Numbered from the stretch's first letter, positions 6,372-17,061 are shown. The stretch: DNA of 64,000 nucleotides from Pseudomonas sp. GD03944 (GCF_029839275.1 NZ_JAOCAH010000002.1:372001-436000), one strand, 5' to 3'. A program made the numbers and translations. Notes: generated by a model from the letters alone, not told the origin.

Positions 6372-9300
6372 GTGCCCAGCAACACCACGCCTTCTCTACC
6401 ACGTGCACCCGGCGAGCCGCAGGCGGCGCCTCTGCGCAGCCTGACCAAAGGTGCCTTGGTCATGCTGGTCGTGGGCATGCTGGTCCTGCTGTTCTGGCAG
6501 TTGCAGCTCGAAGCGCGGCAGCGCCAGGACAGCCTGCGCCAGCTCAATCACGCGTACGCCTCGCAACTGGCCAGCCACCTGAGCCTGAGCATGCAGCTCA
6601 AGGCCCATGCCGGCCTGGCCATGCTGCGCCAGAGCGACAGCATGGCAGCCGGCGGCGCCTCCGTGCAGACCCTGCACAACCTGCGGGCGGTCTTCCCGAC
6701 CTTGCGCAGCATCGCCTGGCTCGGGCCGCGCGGCGGCGTGCTCGGTGACAGCGACGGCAAGGCCGACGACGCCCTGTACCTGGCCAACCTGTTCCAGCGC
6801 AACCAGGGCGCGCCCTATCACTATGCGTTCAGCGCCCGCGAAGGCGGCCAGCTCTACCTGCTGCTGCGCCAGGAGGCAGGCAAGGAGGCTAGCGGTTACT
6901 GGGCCCTGCGCCTGGGCACCAGCTCGCTGCAGGGCTGGCTCAAGGATCACCGCCAGCCCCCGCACCAGTGGCTGCTCGAAGACCGCCTGGCGCAGCGGGT
7001 CATCGCTCACCAGGACGAAGCGCCGTCCGGCGGCTACCCGGTTTTTCCGCCGATCACCGCCGAGGAACTGGCGCAGAGCATCCTGCTGATTCCGCTCCAG
7101 GGCAGCGACTGGCAGCTGCGCGCCCTGTTCGATGAGCGCCACGTACGCGCCGAGTTGCTGCCGGACCTGGCCGGCAAGTTCCTGCTGTTCACCCTCTGCA
7201 CCCTGCTCACCCTGCTGGCGCTGTACCGCCTGCTGCGCGAGCAGAGCACGCTGCACGCGCTCAACGCCGCCTCGCGACGCTCCCTGCACCAGGCGGCCAG
7301 CGCCCTGCGGGTTATCGAGGAGCGGGTACTGATCACCGATCACAACGGGCAACTGAGCTACCTCAACCCCCAGGCCGAAGAGCTGTTCGGCCTGCGCAGC
7401 GAGGACGCCCATCACTGGCATCTGTTGCAACTGCTGCCGCGGCTGAACCCGCTGCTGCTGCACAGCACGCCGTTCATCAGCGACAACGGCCCGGACCTGG
7501 TGGAAATCCAGCAAGGCGGCGTCACCCGCCTGCTTGGCGTGCACCGCAGCGACCTGGGTGATGAATCCCGACGCCTGGGCTACGTGTGGGTGCTGCGCGA
7601 CGTCACCGAAGAGCAGCAATCGACCCGGGTGTTGCAGGAAGCCCGCCGGCGCTACCAGGACATTTTCGAAGGTTCGGGCACGGCGCTCTGCGTGCTGGAC
7701 ATGGCCAGGCTGCACGAGTACCTGCGCCAGCAGGAGGTGTACGACGCGCCGACCCTGGAACACTGGCTGCAGGACAATCCGCAGCGGCACAGCCACCTGC
7801 TGGAGCTGCTGCGCGTCACCGAGAGCAACCAGGTTGCCCTGCGTCTGCTGGGCGTGACCTCCAGCGAGCAGGCCTGGGGTCAGCTGATCAACCATGGGCC
7901 GCTGCGCCCGGACGGCTTCCGCATGAAGCTGATCGGCGCCCTGCTCGAAGGCGCCAGCCAGGTGGAGCTGGAAAGCCAGCTGACCACGCCCACGGGCCAG
8001 GTCCGTCACCTGTGGCTGGTGGTTCGCCTGCCCGACAGCCCGCAAGACCTGCATGCCGTGACCCTGAGCATCAGCGACATGACCAGCCGCAAGCGCATCG
8101 AGCTGTCGCTGATCGAGCGCGAGCGGTTCTGGGCGGAAGTGGTCCGGGCCGTCCCCGACACGCTCTACGTGCACGACCTGATCGACAAGCGCGTGCTGTT
8201 CAGCAACCACCACCTGGGGCTGCAGCTGGGCTACAGCGCGGCCGAACTCAAGGAGATGGGCGAGCACTTCTGGGAACGCATCCTCCACCCCGACGACAGC
8301 GACTACTACTGGCGCATCCGCAACCTGCAGAAGGTGGTGGGCAACGGCGTACTGCTCGAATCGATGGTGCGCTGGCGGCAGCGGGACGGCGTCTGGCGCA
8401 CCTTCAGCATCCGCGAGCAGGCCCTGGCGCGGGACGAGGCCGGCCGGGTCAGCCGCCTGATCGGCGTGGCCAAGGACATCACCGAACAGATCGAGCGCAG
8501 CGACTCGTTGCGCGACAGCGAACAGCGCTACCGCCTGTTGGCGGAAAGCACCAGCGACGTGATTTTCTCCACCGACAACGGCCTCGAACTCGACTACGTC
8601 AGCCCCTCGGTGCAGAGCGTGTTCGGCTACTCGCCGGAGTGGATCATCGCCAACAACATCCACAACCTGGCGGCCAATCCGCAGCAGATGGCCGGGCTCT
8701 ACATGTTCCTCGACCGGGTGCGGGCCGCCCTCGGCAGCCGCCAGCGCCTGGCCACGCTGCGCAGCGAATTCCAGTCGCAGCATTTCGTCTTCGATTGCCT
8801 GCGCGCCGACGGCCGCAAGTTCCCGGTGGAACTGCGCCTGGTGCCCATGTGGGACGAACACGAGCGTTTCGAAGGCCTGCTCGGCGTGGTGCGCGACATC
8901 AGCCAGCAGCGGCGTGCGGAAAAAGACCTGCGCATGGCCGCCACGGTGTTCGAGCACTCCACCGCGGCGATTCTGGTCACCGACCCGGCGGGCTACATCG
9001 TTCAGGTCAACAAGGCGTTCACCCGGGTCAGCGGCTACAGCTCGGCCCAGGTGCTCGACCAGTTGCCGGGCATGCTCACCGCCGACCGCCAGCAGGCCAG
9101 CCACCTGCACTACATCTTGTCCCAGCTCAACCAGCGCGGCAGCTGGGAGGGCGAGGTCTGGCTGAAACGCCGCGACGGCGAAAGCTTCCCCGCCTGGGTC
9201 GGCATCACCGCGGTGCAGGATGAGGAAGGCGACCTGGTCAGCTACGTCTGCTTCTTCAGCGACATCAGCGAACGCAAGGCCAGTGAACAGCGCATCCATC

Positions 9301-10616
9301 GCCTCGCCTACTACGACGCCCTGACGCACCTGCCCAACCGCACGCTGTTCCAGGACCGCCTGCACACCGCCCTGCAGCATGCCGAACGGCATCAGGAGTG
9401 GGTGGTGCTGATGTTCCTCGACCTGGACCGCTTCAAGCCGATCAACGACTCCCTGGGCCACGCTGCCGGTGACCGCATGCTCAAGGACGTGGCCGTTCGC
9501 CTGGCCGCCTGCGTCGATGACGACGACACCGTGGCGCGCATGGGCGGCGACGAATTCACCCTGCTCCTGCAATCGCGCGGCAGCCGCGACGGTGCCCTGA
9601 ACCGGGCCATCCACGTGGCCGAGCAGATCCTCGACAGCCTGGCCCGGCCGTTCGTCCTCGAAGGGCGCGAGTTCTTCGTCACCGCCAGTATCGGCATCGC
9701 CCTCAGCCCGCAGGACGGCAACGAACTGAGCCAGTTGATGAAGAACGCCGACACCGCGATGTACCACGCCAAGGAGCGCGGCAAGAACAACTTCCAGTTC
9801 TACCAGTCGGCCATGAACGCCAGCGCCCTGGAGCGCCTGGAACTGGAAAGCGACCTGCGCCATGCCCTGGAACAGGGCGAGTTCATCCTCTACTACCAGC
9901 CGCAGTTCTCCGGCGACGGCATGCGCCTGACCGGCGTCGAGGCGCTGCTGCGCTGGCAGCACCCGCGCCGCGGCCTGGTGCCACCGGAGGCGTTCATTCC
10001 GGTGCTGGAAGAGCTCGGCCTGGTGGTGCAGGTGGGCGACTGGGTGCTCAGCGAGGCCTGCCGCCAGCTCAAGGCCTGGCACCAGGAGAAGATCCGCGTG
10101 CCCAAGGTGTCGGTCAACCTGTCCGCCCGCCAGTTCACCGACGGCGGCCTGGAGCAGCGCATCGAGCGGATCATCGACAACAGCGGGATCGCCGCGGCGT
10201 GCCTGGAGCTGGAGCTGACCGAAAGCATTCTGATGCACGATGTGGGCAGCGCCCTGAACACCCTCTCGCGCCTCAAGCGCCTGGGGGTGTGCATCGCCAT
10301 CGACGACTTCGGCACCGGCTACTCGTCGCTCAACTACCTCAAGCAGTTCCCCATCGACGTGTTGAAGATCGACCGCAGCTTCGTCGACGGCCTGCCCCAG
10401 GGCGAGCGCGACGGGCAGATCGCCCGGGCGATCATCGCCATGGCCCATAGCCTGGACCTGGCGGTGATCGCCGAGGGCGTGGAAACCCAGGCCCAGCTGG
10501 AATTCCTGCGCGCCCACGGCTGCGACGAGGTACAGGGCTACCTGCTGGGCCGGCCGATGCCCGCCAACCTGTTCGCCGACGAATTCAGCGGCATCGCCTC
10601 TCTGGTTCTCACCTGA
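6372..10616 (+). CDS. morA: MorA-like membrane PAS-GGDEF-EAL c-di-GMP enzyme
   Basis: 1414 aa, the length of P. aeruginosa MorA (PA4601), which also precedes glyA. One membrane helix at about 27-46 and another at about 266-289 flank a periplasmic region, followed by several PAS domains. The GGDEF domain has an intact MGGDEF at 1057-1062 and the EAL domain starts at E1190, with ELTES, DDFGTGYSS, LKIDRSFV and AEGVET all present. Both diguanylate cyclase and phosphodiesterase active sites therefore look functional. The GGDEF domain lacks the RxxD inhibitory site (DDDD at that position). MorA regulates motility and biofilm formation. Start is GTG 6372 with GCAGGA upstream; a later in-frame ATG would cut into the first membrane helix. 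Confidence 0.93.
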   Translation: MPSNTTPSLPRAPGEPQAAPLRSLTKGALVMLVVGMLVLLFWQLQLEARQRQDSLRQLNHAYASQLASHLSLSMQLKAHAGLAMLRQSDSMAAGGASVQTLHNLRAVFPTLRSIAWLGPRGGVLGDSDGKADDALYLANLFQRNQGAPYHYAFSAREGGQLYLLLRQEAGKEASGYWALRLGTSSLQGWLKDHRQPPHQWLLEDRLAQRVIAHQDEAPSGGYPVFPPITAEELAQSILLIPLQGSDWQLRALFDERHVRAELLPDLAGKFLLFTLCTLLTLLALYRLLREQSTLHALNAASRRSLHQAASALRVIEERVLITDHNGQLSYLNPQAEELFGLRSEDAHHWHLLQLLPRLNPLLLHSTPFISDNGPDLVEIQQGGVTRLLGVHRSDLGDESRRLGYVWVLRDVTEEQQSTRVLQEARRRYQDIFEGSGTALCVLDMARLHEYLRQQEVYDAPTLEHWLQDNPQRHSHLLELLRVTESNQVALRLLGVTSSEQAWGQLINHGPLRPDGFRMKLIGALLEGASQVELESQLTTPTGQVRHLWLVVRLPDSPQDLHAVTLSISDMTSRKRIELSLIERERFWAEVVRAVPDTLYVHDLIDKRVLFSNHHLGLQLGYSAAELKEMGEHFWERILHPDDSDYYWRIRNLQKVVGNGVLLESMVRWRQRDGVWRTFSIREQALARDEAGRVSRLIGVAKDITEQIERSDSLRDSEQRYRLLAESTSDVIFSTDNGLELDYVSPSVQSVFGYSPEWIIANNIHNLAANPQQMAGLYMFLDRVRAALGSRQRLATLRSEFQSQHFVFDCLRADGRKFPVELRLVPMWDEHERFEGLLGVVRDISQQRRAEKDLRMAATVFEHSTAAILVTDPAGYIVQVNKAFTRVSGYSSAQVLDQLPGMLTADRQQASHLHYILSQLNQRGSWEGEVWLKRRDGESFPAWVGITAVQDEEGDLVSYVCFFSDISERKASEQRIHRLAYYDALTHLPNRTLFQDRLHTALQHAERHQEWVVLMFLDLDRFKPINDSLGHAAGDRMLKDVAVRLAACVDDDDTVARMGGDEFTLLLQSRGSRDGALNRAIHVAEQILDSLARPFVLEGREFFVTASIGIALSPQDGNELSQLMKNADTAMYHAKERGKNNFQFYQSAMNASALERLELESDLRHALEQGEFILYYQPQFSGDGMRLTGVEALLRWQHPRRGLVPPEAFIPVLEELGLVVQVGDWVLSEACRQLKAWHQEKIRVPKVSVNLSARQFTDGGLEQRIERIIDNSGIAAACLELELTESILMHDVGSALNTLSRLKRLGVCIAIDDFGTGYSSLNYLKQFPIDVLKIDRSFVDGLPQGERDGQIARAIIAMAHSLDLAVIAEGVETQAQLEFLRAHGCDEVQGYLLGRPMPANLFADEFSGIASLVLT

Positions 10617-10748
10617 ACCCCGGCGGGCCTGCGGGACATGAACCCCGCTTGTCCGCCATATGACCGACCTTCATATGCCTGATGCTGGCCTTTGAGGTAG
10701 AATCCGCCCCCTCTTTCATCCGCCCAGCTGATTTTTCAGGGGATTGCC

Positions 10749-11999
10749 ATGTTCAGCCGTGATTTGAATCTCGCCCGTTTTGACGCCGAATTGTTTGCTG
10801 CAATGGAGCAGGAAGCCCAGCGCCAGGAACATCACATCGAGCTGATCGCCTCGGAAAACTACACCAGCCCGGCGGTGATGGAAGCCCAGGGCTCCGTGCT
10901 GACCAACAAGTACGCCGAAGGCTACCCGGGCAAGCGCTACTACGGTGGTTGCGAGCATGTCGACGTCGTCGAGCAACTGGCCATTGACCGCGCCAAGCAA
11001 CTGTTCGGCGCCGACTACGCCAACGTCCAGCCGCACGCCGGCTCCCAGGCCAACGCCGCCGTCTACCTGGCCCTGCTGTCGGCCGGTGACACCATCCTGG
11101 GCATGAGCCTGGCCCACGGCGGTCACCTGACCCACGGCGCCAGCGTCTCCTCCTCCGGCAAGCTGTACAACGCCGTGCAGTACGGCATCGACGCAAACGG
11201 CCTGATCGACTACGACGAAGTCGAGCGCCTGGCGGTCGAGCACAAGCCGAAAATGATCGTGGCCGGTTTCTCCGCCTATTCCCAGGTCCTGGACTTCCCG
11301 CGCTTCCGCGCCATCGCCGACAAGGTCGGTGCCTACCTGTTCGTCGACATGGCCCACGTGGCCGGTCTGGTCGCCGCTGGCGTCTACCCGAACCCGGTGC
11401 CGTTCGCCGACGTGGTCACCACCACCACCCACAAGACCCTGCGCGGTCCGCGTGGCGGCCTGATCCTGGCCAAGGCCAACGAAGAAATCGAGAAGAAGCT
11501 GAACTCCGCCGTCTTCCCGGGCGCTCAGGGCGGCCCGCTGGAGCACGTGATCGCCGCCAAGGCCGTGTGCTTCAAGGAAGCCCTGCAGCCTGAGTTCAAG
11601 GCATACCAGCAGCAAGTGGTGAAGAACGCCCAGGCCATGGCCAGCGTGTTCATCGAGCGTGGTTTCGACGTCGTCTCCGGCGGTACCCAGAACCACCTGT
11701 TCCTGCTGTCGCTGATCAAGCAGGAAATCTCCGGTAAGGACGCCGACGCCGCGCTGGGCAAGGCCTTCATCACCGTGAACAAGAACTCGGTACCGAACGA
11801 CCCGCGTTCCCCATTCGTCACCTCCGGTCTGCGCTTCGGCACCCCGGCCGTCACCACCCGCGGCTTCAAGGAAGCGGAGTGCAAGGAGCTGGCTGGCTGG
11901 ATCTGCGACATCCTGGCGGACCTGAACAACGAAGCGGTGATCGACGCCGTTCGCGAGAAGGTCAAAGCCATCTGCAAGAAGCTGCCGGTTTACGGCTAA
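10749..11999 (+). CDS. glyA: Serine hydroxymethyltransferase
   Basis: 416 aa, typical SHMT length. This PLP enzyme converts serine and tetrahydrofolate to glycine and 5,10-methylene-THF, the main one-carbon source. Conserved elements include [20 protein letters not shown], the PLP-Lys motif [14 protein letters not shown] and [12 protein letters not shown] 10749 follows CAGGGG. A strong terminator follows about 20 bp after the stop, so it is likely monocistronic. Confidence 0.98.
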   Translation: MFSRDLNLARFDAELFAAMEQEAQRQEHHIELIASENYTSPAVMEAQGSVLTNKYAEGYPGKRYYGGCEHVDVVEQLAIDRAKQLFGADYANVQPHAGSQANAAVYLALLSAGDTILGMSLAHGGHLTHGASVSSSGKLYNAVQYGIDANGLIDYDEVERLAVEHKPKMIVAGFSAYSQVLDFPRFRAIADKVGAYLFVDMAHVAGLVAAGVYPNPVPFADVVTTTTHKTLRGPRGGLILAKANEEIEKKLNSAVFPGAQGGPLEHVIAAKAVCFKEALQPEFKAYQQQVVKNAQAMASVFIERGFDVVSGGTQNHLFLLSLIKQEISGKDADAALGKAFITVNKNSVPNDPRSPFVTSGLRFGTPAVTTRGFKEAECKELAGWICDILADLNNEAVIDAVREKVKAICKKLPVYG

Positions 12000-12017
12000 G
12001 CGCTTAACCGCAGCAAC

Positions 12018-12047
12018 AAAAAGCCCGGCATATGCCGGGCTTTTTCG
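12018..12047 (+). terminator. Intrinsic terminator after glyA
   Basis: AAGCCCGGCA-TA-TGCCGGGCTT followed by TTT. Its A-rich left flank lets it also serve the converging yjiA gene. Confidence 0.9.
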
Positions 12048-12060
12048 TTTCAGGCGTCGG

Positions 12061-13035
12061 CTAGTCGGCCACCACCGCCGCGAAGCCTTCGCGAATCTGC
12101 GCCTCCGGCAGGCTGTCGCCGATGAACACGATCACGCTCTCGCGCGCTTCATCCGCGCCCCACTCGCTGTCGTAATCGAAGCCGTACAGCCGCAGCACGC
12201 CCTGGAAGACCATGCGCCGGGGTTCGCCGGCGATCTCCAGCACACCCTTGTAGCGCAGCAGGGAATTACCGTGCTCCTCCAGCAGCGACTCCATGAAGGC
12301 GCTCAGCTTGTCGATGTCCAGCGGCTCGCTGCTGCGCAGCACCAGGGTGCCGATACGGTCCGGGCTGTTCGCCGGCGCCACGGGGCGCAGCGTCAGGGCC
12401 GGGCCGACATCAGCATTGAGGTTGAAGCCGCGCACATCCAGCAGCTCCGCCAGGTCGATGCGACCGTGCTCGACCACGCGAATCGGCGCACGGCGGTTGA
12501 TGCGTTGCAGGCGCTGGCTGAGCGCCTCGAAATGCGCGTCATCCACCAGGTCGCGCTTGCTCACCAGGATGCGGTCGGCGAACCCGACCTGGGCCTGGGC
12601 GATGGTCTCGCTCAGGTGGCGCTCGGCATTGGCGGCGTCCACCAGGGTGATGATGCCGTCGAGCACGTAGCGCTCGCACAGTTCGTCATCGGCAAAAAAG
12701 GTCTGCGCCACCGGCGCCGGGTCGGCCAGCCCGGTGCACTCGATCACCAGCCGGTCGAAGGCAATCTCCCCGGCGTCCAGGCGCTCCAGCAGCAGGAACA
12801 GGGCCTTCTCCAGCTCCACGTGGATCGAGCAGCATACGCAGCCATTGGCCAGGGTCATCACCTGCACCGGGTCATTGCCCAGCAACTGACCGTCGATCGG
12901 CGTTTCGCTGAACTCGTTTTCGATCACCGCGATCTTCAGGCCGTGCTCGGCCTTGAGGATATGGCGCAGCAAGGTGGTTTTTCCGGCCCCGAGAAAACCA
13001 CTGAGCACGGTGACCGGAATGGGCAAATTCGACAT
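12061..13035 (-). CDS. yjiA: CobW/YjiA family metal-binding GTPase
   Basis: 324 aa. G3E-family GTPase with Walker A SGFLGAGKTT near the N terminus, the metal-binding CVCC motif (GCVCCSIH), ECTGLADP and SKRDLVD, then a C-terminal CobW domain. Family members act as metal chaperones or insertases; YjiA itself binds zinc and other metals. It is the last gene of a cstA-yjiX-yjiA operon, the order also seen in E. coli btsT-yjiX-yjiA. I start it at ATG 13035 (MSNLPIPVTVLSGF) with GAGG upstream; the frame is open to 13140 but that would overlap yjiX. Confidence 0.92.
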   Translation of the reverse strand: MSNLPIPVTVLSGFLGAGKTTLLRHILKAEHGLKIAVIENEFSETPIDGQLLGNDPVQVMTLANGCVCCSIHVELEKALFLLLERLDAGEIAFDRLVIECTGLADPAPVAQTFFADDELCERYVLDGIITLVDAANAERHLSETIAQAQVGFADRILVSKRDLVDDAHFEALSQRLQRINRRAPIRVVEHGRIDLAELLDVRGFNLNADVGPALTLRPVAPANSPDRIGTLVLRSSEPLDIDKLSAFMESLLEEHGNSLLRYKGVLEIAGEPRRMVFQGVLRLYGFDYDSEWGADEARESVIVFIGDSLPEAQIREGFAAVVAD

Positions 13036-13102
13036 GAAAACAGGACCCTCGAAATGAAACGCGCCACGACGAGGCGTGGCGCGTGTTGATTGCAGTGGAC
13101 GC

Positions 13103-13306
13103 TCAGCAGCAACGCACGGGTCGTCCCTTGCCTCCACCATACCGGGCTTCCTGGCGTTCGCGGAAGAACGCCTCGTAGCTCATCACCGGTTTGTCAGGGT
13201 GTTTGTTGCGCATGTGCTCGACGTAGGTGTCGTAGTCAGGCATGCCCACCAGCATACGGGCAGCCTGCCCCAGGTACTTACCCATACGGCTCAGGTCGTT
13301 GAACAT
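13103..13306 (-). CDS. yjiX: YbdD/YjiX family small protein
   Basis: 67 aa, the usual size for YbdD/YjiX (DUF466), a conserved companion of CstA-type transporters. It begins [23 protein letters not shown] and ends in a Gly/Arg tail with CC, both as in the family. ATG 13306 has a near-perfect AGGAGG 7 nt upstream and follows the cstA stop by 11 bp. A cofactor or modulator role for the transporter is plausible from constant linkage, but not shown here. Confidence 0.93.
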   Translation of the reverse strand: MFNDLSRMGKYLGQAARMLVGMPDYDTYVEHMRNKHPDKPVMSYEAFFRERQEARYGGGKGRPVRCC

Positions 13307-13317
13307 GCGCAGCCTCC

Positions 13318-15375
13318 TCAGGCGTCCGGAATCGGTTGGTAAGGCGCTTCCTGGTCCGTGCGCTCCGGTTTGATCCAGGCGCGGCGCCCCACTTTCAGGG
13401 CATAGAACAGGATGCTCATGACCACGCACAGGAACAGCACGGTCAGGGTCGCGTTGGTGTAGGCGTTGAAGATCACGTGCTGCATCTGGCCGATGTCCTT
13501 GGCCGGTGCCAGTACCTGACCGGCATCCAGCGCGGTGCTGTACTTGTTGGCCAGCGCCAGGAAGCCCACGGCCGGGTTCGGATCGAACAGCTTGATCAGG
13601 CCCGCGGTGGTGGTGCAGATCAGCAGCCAGGTGGCCGGGATCAGGGTGACCCAGACGTAGCGCTGGCGCTTCATCTTGATCAGCACGACCGTCGCCAGCA
13701 TCAGCGCGATACCGGCCAGCATCTGGTTGGAGATGCCGAACAGCGGCCACAGGGTGTTGATCCCGCCCAGCGGATCGACCACGCCCTGGTACAGCAGCCA
13801 GCCCCACATCGCCACGCAGCCTGCCGTGGCCACCACGTTGGCGCCCCAGGACTCGGTTTTCTTCAGCGACGGCACGAAGTTGCCCAGCAGGTCCTGCAGC
13901 ATGAAGCGCCCGGCACGGGTACCGGCGTCCACTGCGGTGAGGATGAACAGCGCCTCGAACAGAATGGCGAAGTGGTACCAGAACGCCATGGTGTTCTCGC
14001 CCGGCAGTACGCTGTGCAGGATCTGCGCGATGCCCACGGCCAGGGTCGGCGCACCACCGGCACGGGCCAGGATGGTGCTTTCGCCGATGTCATCGGCCAC
14101 CTGCTGCAAGGCTTCCGGGGTGATCACGAAGCCCCAGCTGCTGACGGTGGCGGCGACGCTCTGCACGTCGGAGCCGACGATCGCCGCCGGGCTGTTCATG
14201 GCGAAGTACACGCCCGGCTCGATCACCGAAGCGGCAACCATGGCCATGATCGCCACGAAGGATTCCATCAGCATGCCGCCGTAGCCGATGTAGCGGGCAT
14301 GGGCTTCGTTGGCCAGCAGCTTGGGCGTGGTGCCCGAGGAGATCAGCGCGTGGAAGCCGGACACCGCACCGCAGGCGATGGTGATGAACAGGAACGGGAA
14401 CAGCGTGCCCTTCCACACCGGGCCGGTGCCGTCGGTGAACTGGGTCAGCGCCGGCATTTTCAGCTCGGGGGCGATGATCAGGATGCCGATCGCCAGGCCG
14501 ACGATGGTGCCGATCTTGAGGAAGGTCGACAGGTAGTCGCGCGGCGCCAGGATCAGCCACACCGGCAGGACCGCGGCGACGAAGCCGTAGCCGACCAGCA
14601 TCCAGGTGATCTGCACGCCGGTGAAGGTGAAGGCCGGGCCCCAGACCGGGTCAGCCGCCACCACGCCGCCGAGCCAGATCGAGCCCAGCAGCAGCGCCAC
14701 GCCGATCAGCGAAATCTCACCGATGCGGCCAGGGCGGATATAGCGCATGTAGATGCCCATGAACATCGCGATCGGGATCGTCGCGATGACCGTGAACATG
14801 CCCCACGGGCTTTCGGCCAGGGCCTTGACCACGATCAGCGAGAGCACCGCCAGGATGATGATCATGATCAGGAAGCAGCCGAACAGCGCGATCGTGCCTG
14901 CCACCTGGCCCATTTCCTCGCGCACCAGTTCGCCGAGCGAACGGCCGTTACGGCGGGTGGAGATGAACAGCACCATGAAGTCCTGGACCGCACCGGCCAG
15001 CACCACGCCGGCGATCAGCCAGAGCGTGCCGGGCAGGTAGCCCATCTGCGCCGCGAGCACGGGACCGACCAGCGGACCGGCGCCAGCGATGGCGGCGAAG
15101 TGGTGGCCGAACAGGATGTGCTTGTTGGTGGGAACGTAGTCGAGGCCGTCGTTGTTGAGTACGGCCGGGGTCGCGCGGGTCGGGTCGAGTTGCATCACCC
15201 GATTGGCGATGAAGAGACTGTAGTAGCGGTAGGCAACCAGGTAGATGGCGACCGCAGCGACCACTATCCACAAGGCGTTGATCGATTCACCACGGCTCAG
15301 CGCCACAGTACCCAGGGCAAATGCACCCAGCACTGCGACGGCGAACCAGGCAACATGGCTGGCCAGTCGAGTCAT
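13318..15375 (-). CDS. cstA: Carbon starvation protein A family pyruvate transporter
   Basis: 685 aa, roughly 16-18 membrane helices. CstA-family members (CstA, BtsT) take up pyruvate, and probably peptides, with protons when carbon runs low. Family landmarks: [34 protein letters not shown] and [14 protein letters not shown] 15375 with GGAGA upstream matches the family N terminus; the upstream 14 codons in the same frame are not conserved-looking. First gene of cstA-yjiX-yjiA, and divergent from a Cache-domain two-component system about 300 bp away, which is a good candidate regulator. Confidence 0.95.
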   Translation of the reverse strand: MTRLASHVAWFAVAVLGAFALGTVALSRGESINALWIVVAAVAIYLVAYRYYSLFIANRVMQLDPTRATPAVLNNDGLDYVPTNKHILFGHHFAAIAGAGPLVGPVLAAQMGYLPGTLWLIAGVVLAGAVQDFMVLFISTRRNGRSLGELVREEMGQVAGTIALFGCFLIMIIILAVLSLIVVKALAESPWGMFTVIATIPIAMFMGIYMRYIRPGRIGEISLIGVALLLGSIWLGGVVAADPVWGPAFTFTGVQITWMLVGYGFVAAVLPVWLILAPRDYLSTFLKIGTIVGLAIGILIIAPELKMPALTQFTDGTGPVWKGTLFPFLFITIACGAVSGFHALISSGTTPKLLANEAHARYIGYGGMLMESFVAIMAMVAASVIEPGVYFAMNSPAAIVGSDVQSVAATVSSWGFVITPEALQQVADDIGESTILARAGGAPTLAVGIAQILHSVLPGENTMAFWYHFAILFEALFILTAVDAGTRAGRFMLQDLLGNFVPSLKKTESWGANVVATAGCVAMWGWLLYQGVVDPLGGINTLWPLFGISNQMLAGIALMLATVVLIKMKRQRYVWVTLIPATWLLICTTTAGLIKLFDPNPAVGFLALANKYSTALDAGQVLAPAKDIGQMQHVIFNAYTNATLTVLFLCVVMSILFYALKVGRRAWIKPERTDQEAPYQPIPDA

Positions 15376-15675
15376 TGAGGGTCTCCTGCCGCGCACCGGT
15401 GGCGCCACGGCAATCATTGTTATTGTAGGAGCTCCGGCGACGGAGCCGACCTACTATCCCTGTATGAAACCTGCGGCGACATTCGCAGAACTACTGGCCG
15501 GCACTACGTAGTTCTACGCAGTGCAATCCACAACAACGTTCCGGCTATCCTGTGTCGTCGTGTCGCTTCCTAAGGATAGCTCGGCCTGCGCCAGGCGCAC
15601 GGCCACGCAAGCGCGCAAGAACGGTAGACACAGCCCGTCCCGGTGGGCCTCCATCCAGTTTCCCGAGTGTCCGGC
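15376..15675. promoter_or_regulatory. Divergent control region cstA / two-component system
   Basis: 300 bp. It contains a hairpin GTAGGA-GCTCCG-GCGA-CGGAGC-CGA-CCTAC (15425-15453), like many Pseudomonas intergenic repeats, and a perfect palindrome ACTACGTAGT (15503-15512) followed by a near copy CTACGCAGT. The TAC-rich palindrome could be a response-regulator site. I found no sigma54 element for cstA. Confidence 0.4.
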
Positions 15676-17061
15676 ATGCAACTCAAACACAAGATCGTGG
15701 CGTTCGGCATCCTGCCCCTGCTGCTGGCTGTCGCCGTGGTGTGCGTCCTGGTGGTGGTGCAGAACCAGCGACTGGGCGAACAGCAGGCCCGGCTGATCGA
15801 AAGCAGCATCCTCAGCAGCAAGCAGGCCGAGCTCAAGCACTACGTGGAAATGGCCACCAGCGCCATCGCCCCCCTCTACGACAGCGGCCGCAACGACCCG
15901 GAAACCCGCCAGCAGGCACTGGCCATCCTGGAGCGGATCAGCTTCGGCAGCGATGGCTACTTCTTCGTCTACGACAAGGACGGCAAGAGCCTGATGCACC
16001 CGCACCAGGCGGACCTGGTCGGCAAGAACATGTGGAATATGACGGATCCGGACGGCCTGCCGGTGATCCAGGCCCTGCTGAGAACCGCCAGGAGCGGCGA
16101 CGGCTTCCAGCGCTACGACTGGCAGAAACCCTCCACCGGGCAGGTCTCGGACAAGCTGGCCTACGTGGTCATGCTCGACCGCTGGGACTGGATGTTCGGC
16201 ACCGGCATCTACATCGAGGACGTGGAGCATGCGATCCAGCAGGCCCGGGAAGAAGTCTCGAGCGGCATTCGCACGACGATGCAGGCCATCGTGGCAGTGG
16301 CCTTGGTCGCGGTGCTGCTGGTGTTCGCCTGCGGGATGATGCTCAACGTCAGCGAGCACCGCCTGGCCGACCGCAAGCTGCAGCGGCTGACCCAGCGCAT
16401 CGTCACCTCTCAGGAAGAAGAGCGCGCGCGGGTCTCCCGGGAGCTGCACGACGGCATCAGCCAGCTGCTGGTGTCGGTCAAGTTCCAGTTCGAACTGGCC
16501 AGCCAACAGCTGGCCTCCGGCGACGCTCGGGCCGCCGACACCCTACGCCAGGGCACCGAACGCCTGGTGGCGGCGATTGGCGAAGTCCGCCGTATTTCCC
16601 ACGACCTGCACCCGTCCTTGCTCGACACCCTGGGCCTGCCGTCCGCCATCGGCCAGTTGGTATCGGAGTTCCAGCAGCGCAGCGGCCTGAGCGTCGACTA
16701 CCGCAATCAGCTGGGCGATATACGCCCGGCGCCCGGGGTGACGGTGGCGCTGTTCCGGGTGCTGCAGGAAGCGCTGGCCAACATCGAACGCCACGCCCGG
16801 GCCCACCACGTGGAGATTCTGCTCGATGGCCGGGCCCGCGAGGTGCTGCTGCGGATTCGCGACGACGGCAGCGGCTTCAACCCGCGCCAGGCCGACCAGC
16901 ACAGTGGCGGCATCGGTTTGCGTAATATTCGCGAACGGGTCGAGCACTTCGGTGGTCAGTTCACCATCCACTCGACACCCGACGGAACCGAGCTGAGCGT
17001 GCTGCTGCGCCCGGAACCCGCCTGGAAAGACGCCGACGCGCCGGAGCACCTGCCGCAATGA
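15676..17061 (+). CDS. Cache-domain sensor histidine kinase (NarX/HisKA_3 type)
   Basis: 461 aa. N-terminal membrane helix, periplasmic single-Cache (sCache_2-like) domain at about 35-190 with GYFFVYDKDGKSLMHP and DWMFGTGIYI, a second helix near 198-218, HisKA_3 dimerisation domain with phospho-acceptor H258 (SRELHDG), and a HATPase_c domain (DDGSGF, GIGLRNI). Similar Cache domains in Pseudomonas chemoreceptors bind acetate, pyruvate and related C2/C3 acids. Stop codon overlaps the next gene by 4 bp (ATGA), so the pair is translationally coupled. The start at ATG 15676 lacks a strong ribosome site; an upstream ATG at 15643 is the alternative. Confidence 0.9.
   Translation: MQLKHKIVAFGILPLLLAVAVVCVLVVVQNQRLGEQQARLIESSILSSKQAELKHYVEMATSAIAPLYDSGRNDPETRQQALAILERISFGSDGYFFVYDKDGKSLMHPHQADLVGKNMWNMTDPDGLPVIQALLRTARSGDGFQRYDWQKPSTGQVSDKLAYVVMLDRWDWMFGTGIYIEDVEHAIQQAREEVSSGIRTTMQAIVAVALVAVLLVFACGMMLNVSEHRLADRKLQRLTQRIVTSQEEERARVSRELHDGISQLLVSVKFQFELASQQLASGDARAADTLRQGTERLVAAIGEVRRISHDLHPSLLDTLGLPSAIGQLVSEFQQRSGLSVDYRNQLGDIRPAPGVTVALFRVLQEALANIERHARAHHVEILLDGRAREVLLRIRDDGSGFNPRQADQHSGGIGLRNIRERVEHFGGQFTIHSTPDGTELSVLLRPEPAWKDADAPEHLPQ

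Noticed and set aside
6396..10517. Very long open frame (1373 aa) antisense to morA
   Set aside because: Its composition (His, Gln, Val, Ala-rich with no motifs) is the usual mirror of a high-GC coding strand; morA itself has clear domains.
10656..10678. Two CATATG boxes before glyA as a possible operator
   Set aside because: CATATG is self-complementary and short; no family consensus supports it.
13336..15378. 680-aa open frame antisense to cstA
   Set aside because: Same composition artefact as above; cstA has a full set of family motifs.
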